A stretch of DNA of 6,611 nt from Acetatifactor sp. (GTDB lineage Bacteria; Bacillota; Clostridia; Lachnospirales; Lachnospiraceae), in NCBI GenBank assembly GCA_024699575.1, contig JAILPF010000182.1, forward strand, positions 1-6,611, written 5' to 3'. This document shows positions 6,183 through 6,611 of this stretch, piece after piece. Positions within the stretch are counted from its first letter, which is position 1. Every line of letters begins with the position of its first letter. Below the pieces are notes generated by a model that had not been told where the DNA came from, searched no databases, and saw only the letters and a list, made by a program, of their open reading frames with translations. A program made the translations under genes and the position numbers.

Positions 6183-6211
6183 ATAGTATCAAACAAAAAA
6201 TAATTTGTCAA
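6183..6211 (-). promoter_or_regulatory. SigA-type promoter of the trxA-trxB-SDR operon
   Basis: On the minus strand, a perfect TTGACA (6206-6211) is followed after exactly 17 bases by TACTAT (6183-6188), four of six matches to the -10 consensus. The region upstream of the -35 box is A/T tracts, resembling an UP element. The predicted start near 6176 leaves an untranslated leader of about 85 bases before trxA. Confidence 0.75.
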
Positions 6212-6271
6212 CAGTTTTTTTAAAATTATTTAAATGATGTACTTGGATATAACTGTAGACCCTGAAAAAAC

Positions 6272-6299
6272 TTGACTGGAATTTGGTAAATGCGATAAG
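6272..6299 (+). promoter_or_regulatory. Candidate promoter of the rightmost gene
   Basis: TTGACT at 6272-6277 and GATAAG at 6294-6299 are 16 bases apart, five and four matches to consensus. They lie about 40 bases before the ATG at 6340 and are divergent from the trx promoter. The match is moderate. Confidence 0.45.
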
Positions 6300-6339
6300 A
6301 TGGAAACGTCTGATTGAGCCATATTTAAAGAGGTGCAAA

Positions 6340-6611
6340 ATGAATTTTTTTCGTAATCAAAGATTATTAACTCGTTTATTTCATGCTATTGCTATTCTTT
6401 GGCTGGGAATTCTTTTTTACTATGCTATTAGATTGACGGGTTTGAATCTTAACTCAGCAAATGAAACTATAACAATTTGTTATGATTTTTTTATAAAGAA
6501 TATTTTTAAATTTGTATTTGGATTATTATGTGTATATCTAATAGGAAAAATGTATGATATTTTTTTGTATAAACTTCCCCAATGGATTTTCCCGACCGTC
6601 ATATGTGTTTT
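6340..6611 (+). CDS. Membrane protein, N-terminal part (runs off the window)
   Basis: An open frame starts at ATG 6340 and stays open for 90 codons to the window edge. AGAGGTG, about 5 bases upstream, is a good ribosome site. The translation starts MNFFRNQRLLTRLF, then has a hydrophobic helix at about residues 14-34, a second at about 53-70 (IKNIFKFVFGLLCVYLIGK), and the start of a third around 82-90. It is therefore a polytopic membrane protein with a basic N-terminus. The family is not recognisable from this piece; N-termini of bacterial membrane glycosyltransferases look broadly similar, but I would not assign it. The coding sequence is much more AT-rich than its neighbours (8 G/C in the 60 bases 6481-6540). 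Confidence 0.75.
   Translation, partial: MNFFRNQRLLTRLFHAIAILWLGILFYYAIRLTGLNLNSANETITICYDFFIKNIFKFVFGLLCVYLIGKMYDIFLYKLPQWIFPTVICV

Overview
The window looks like chromosomal DNA from a low-to-moderate GC Firmicute, most likely a gut-type Clostridia (Lachnospiraceae-like). This is inferred from AGGAGG-type ribosome binding sites, near-consensus SigA promoters, the style of the TrxA/TrxB and MutS2-like proteins, and moderate AT richness. No RNA gene, insertion sequence, CRISPR array or integrase was seen.

Layout. Plus strand, left to right: the 3' end of a sensor histidine kinase (1-441), an HD-domain hydrolase (500-1096), a gene-free stretch of about 370 bases, a MutS2-like ATPase lacking the Smr nuclease domain (1471-3402), and a small membrane-anchored protein of unknown function (3442-3978). 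A symmetrical hairpin at 3997-4032 separates this block from a convergent minus-strand operon: thioredoxin (5774-6091), thioredoxin reductase (4869-5774) and a short-chain dehydrogenase (4077-4835). A consensus-like promoter at 6183-6211 drives that operon. On the far right, a divergently transcribed, very AT-rich membrane-protein gene starts at 6340 and runs off the window.

How the genes work together. TrxB reduces TrxA with NADPH. Their genes overlap by one base (TAATG) and are clearly co-translated. The SDR gene follows 33 bases later and is probably on the same transcript. The histidine kinase and HD-hydrolase genes are only co-directional neighbours.

The most interesting part is 1148-3402. 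A perfect-consensus promoter (TTGACA, 17 bases, TATAAT) lies almost 300 bases upstream of the MutS2-like start codon. The leader between them carries several tiny ORFs, a small hairpin directly after one of them, and a perfect 16-bp stem-loop with a short T run just before the ribosome binding site. This is the architecture of attenuation leaders that control ribosome-protection and ABC-F genes. MutS2 (RqcU) of Bacillus acts on collided ribosomes, so a translation-stress-inducible, nuclease-less MutS2 paralog is a testable hypothesis. It is inference, not something the sequence proves.
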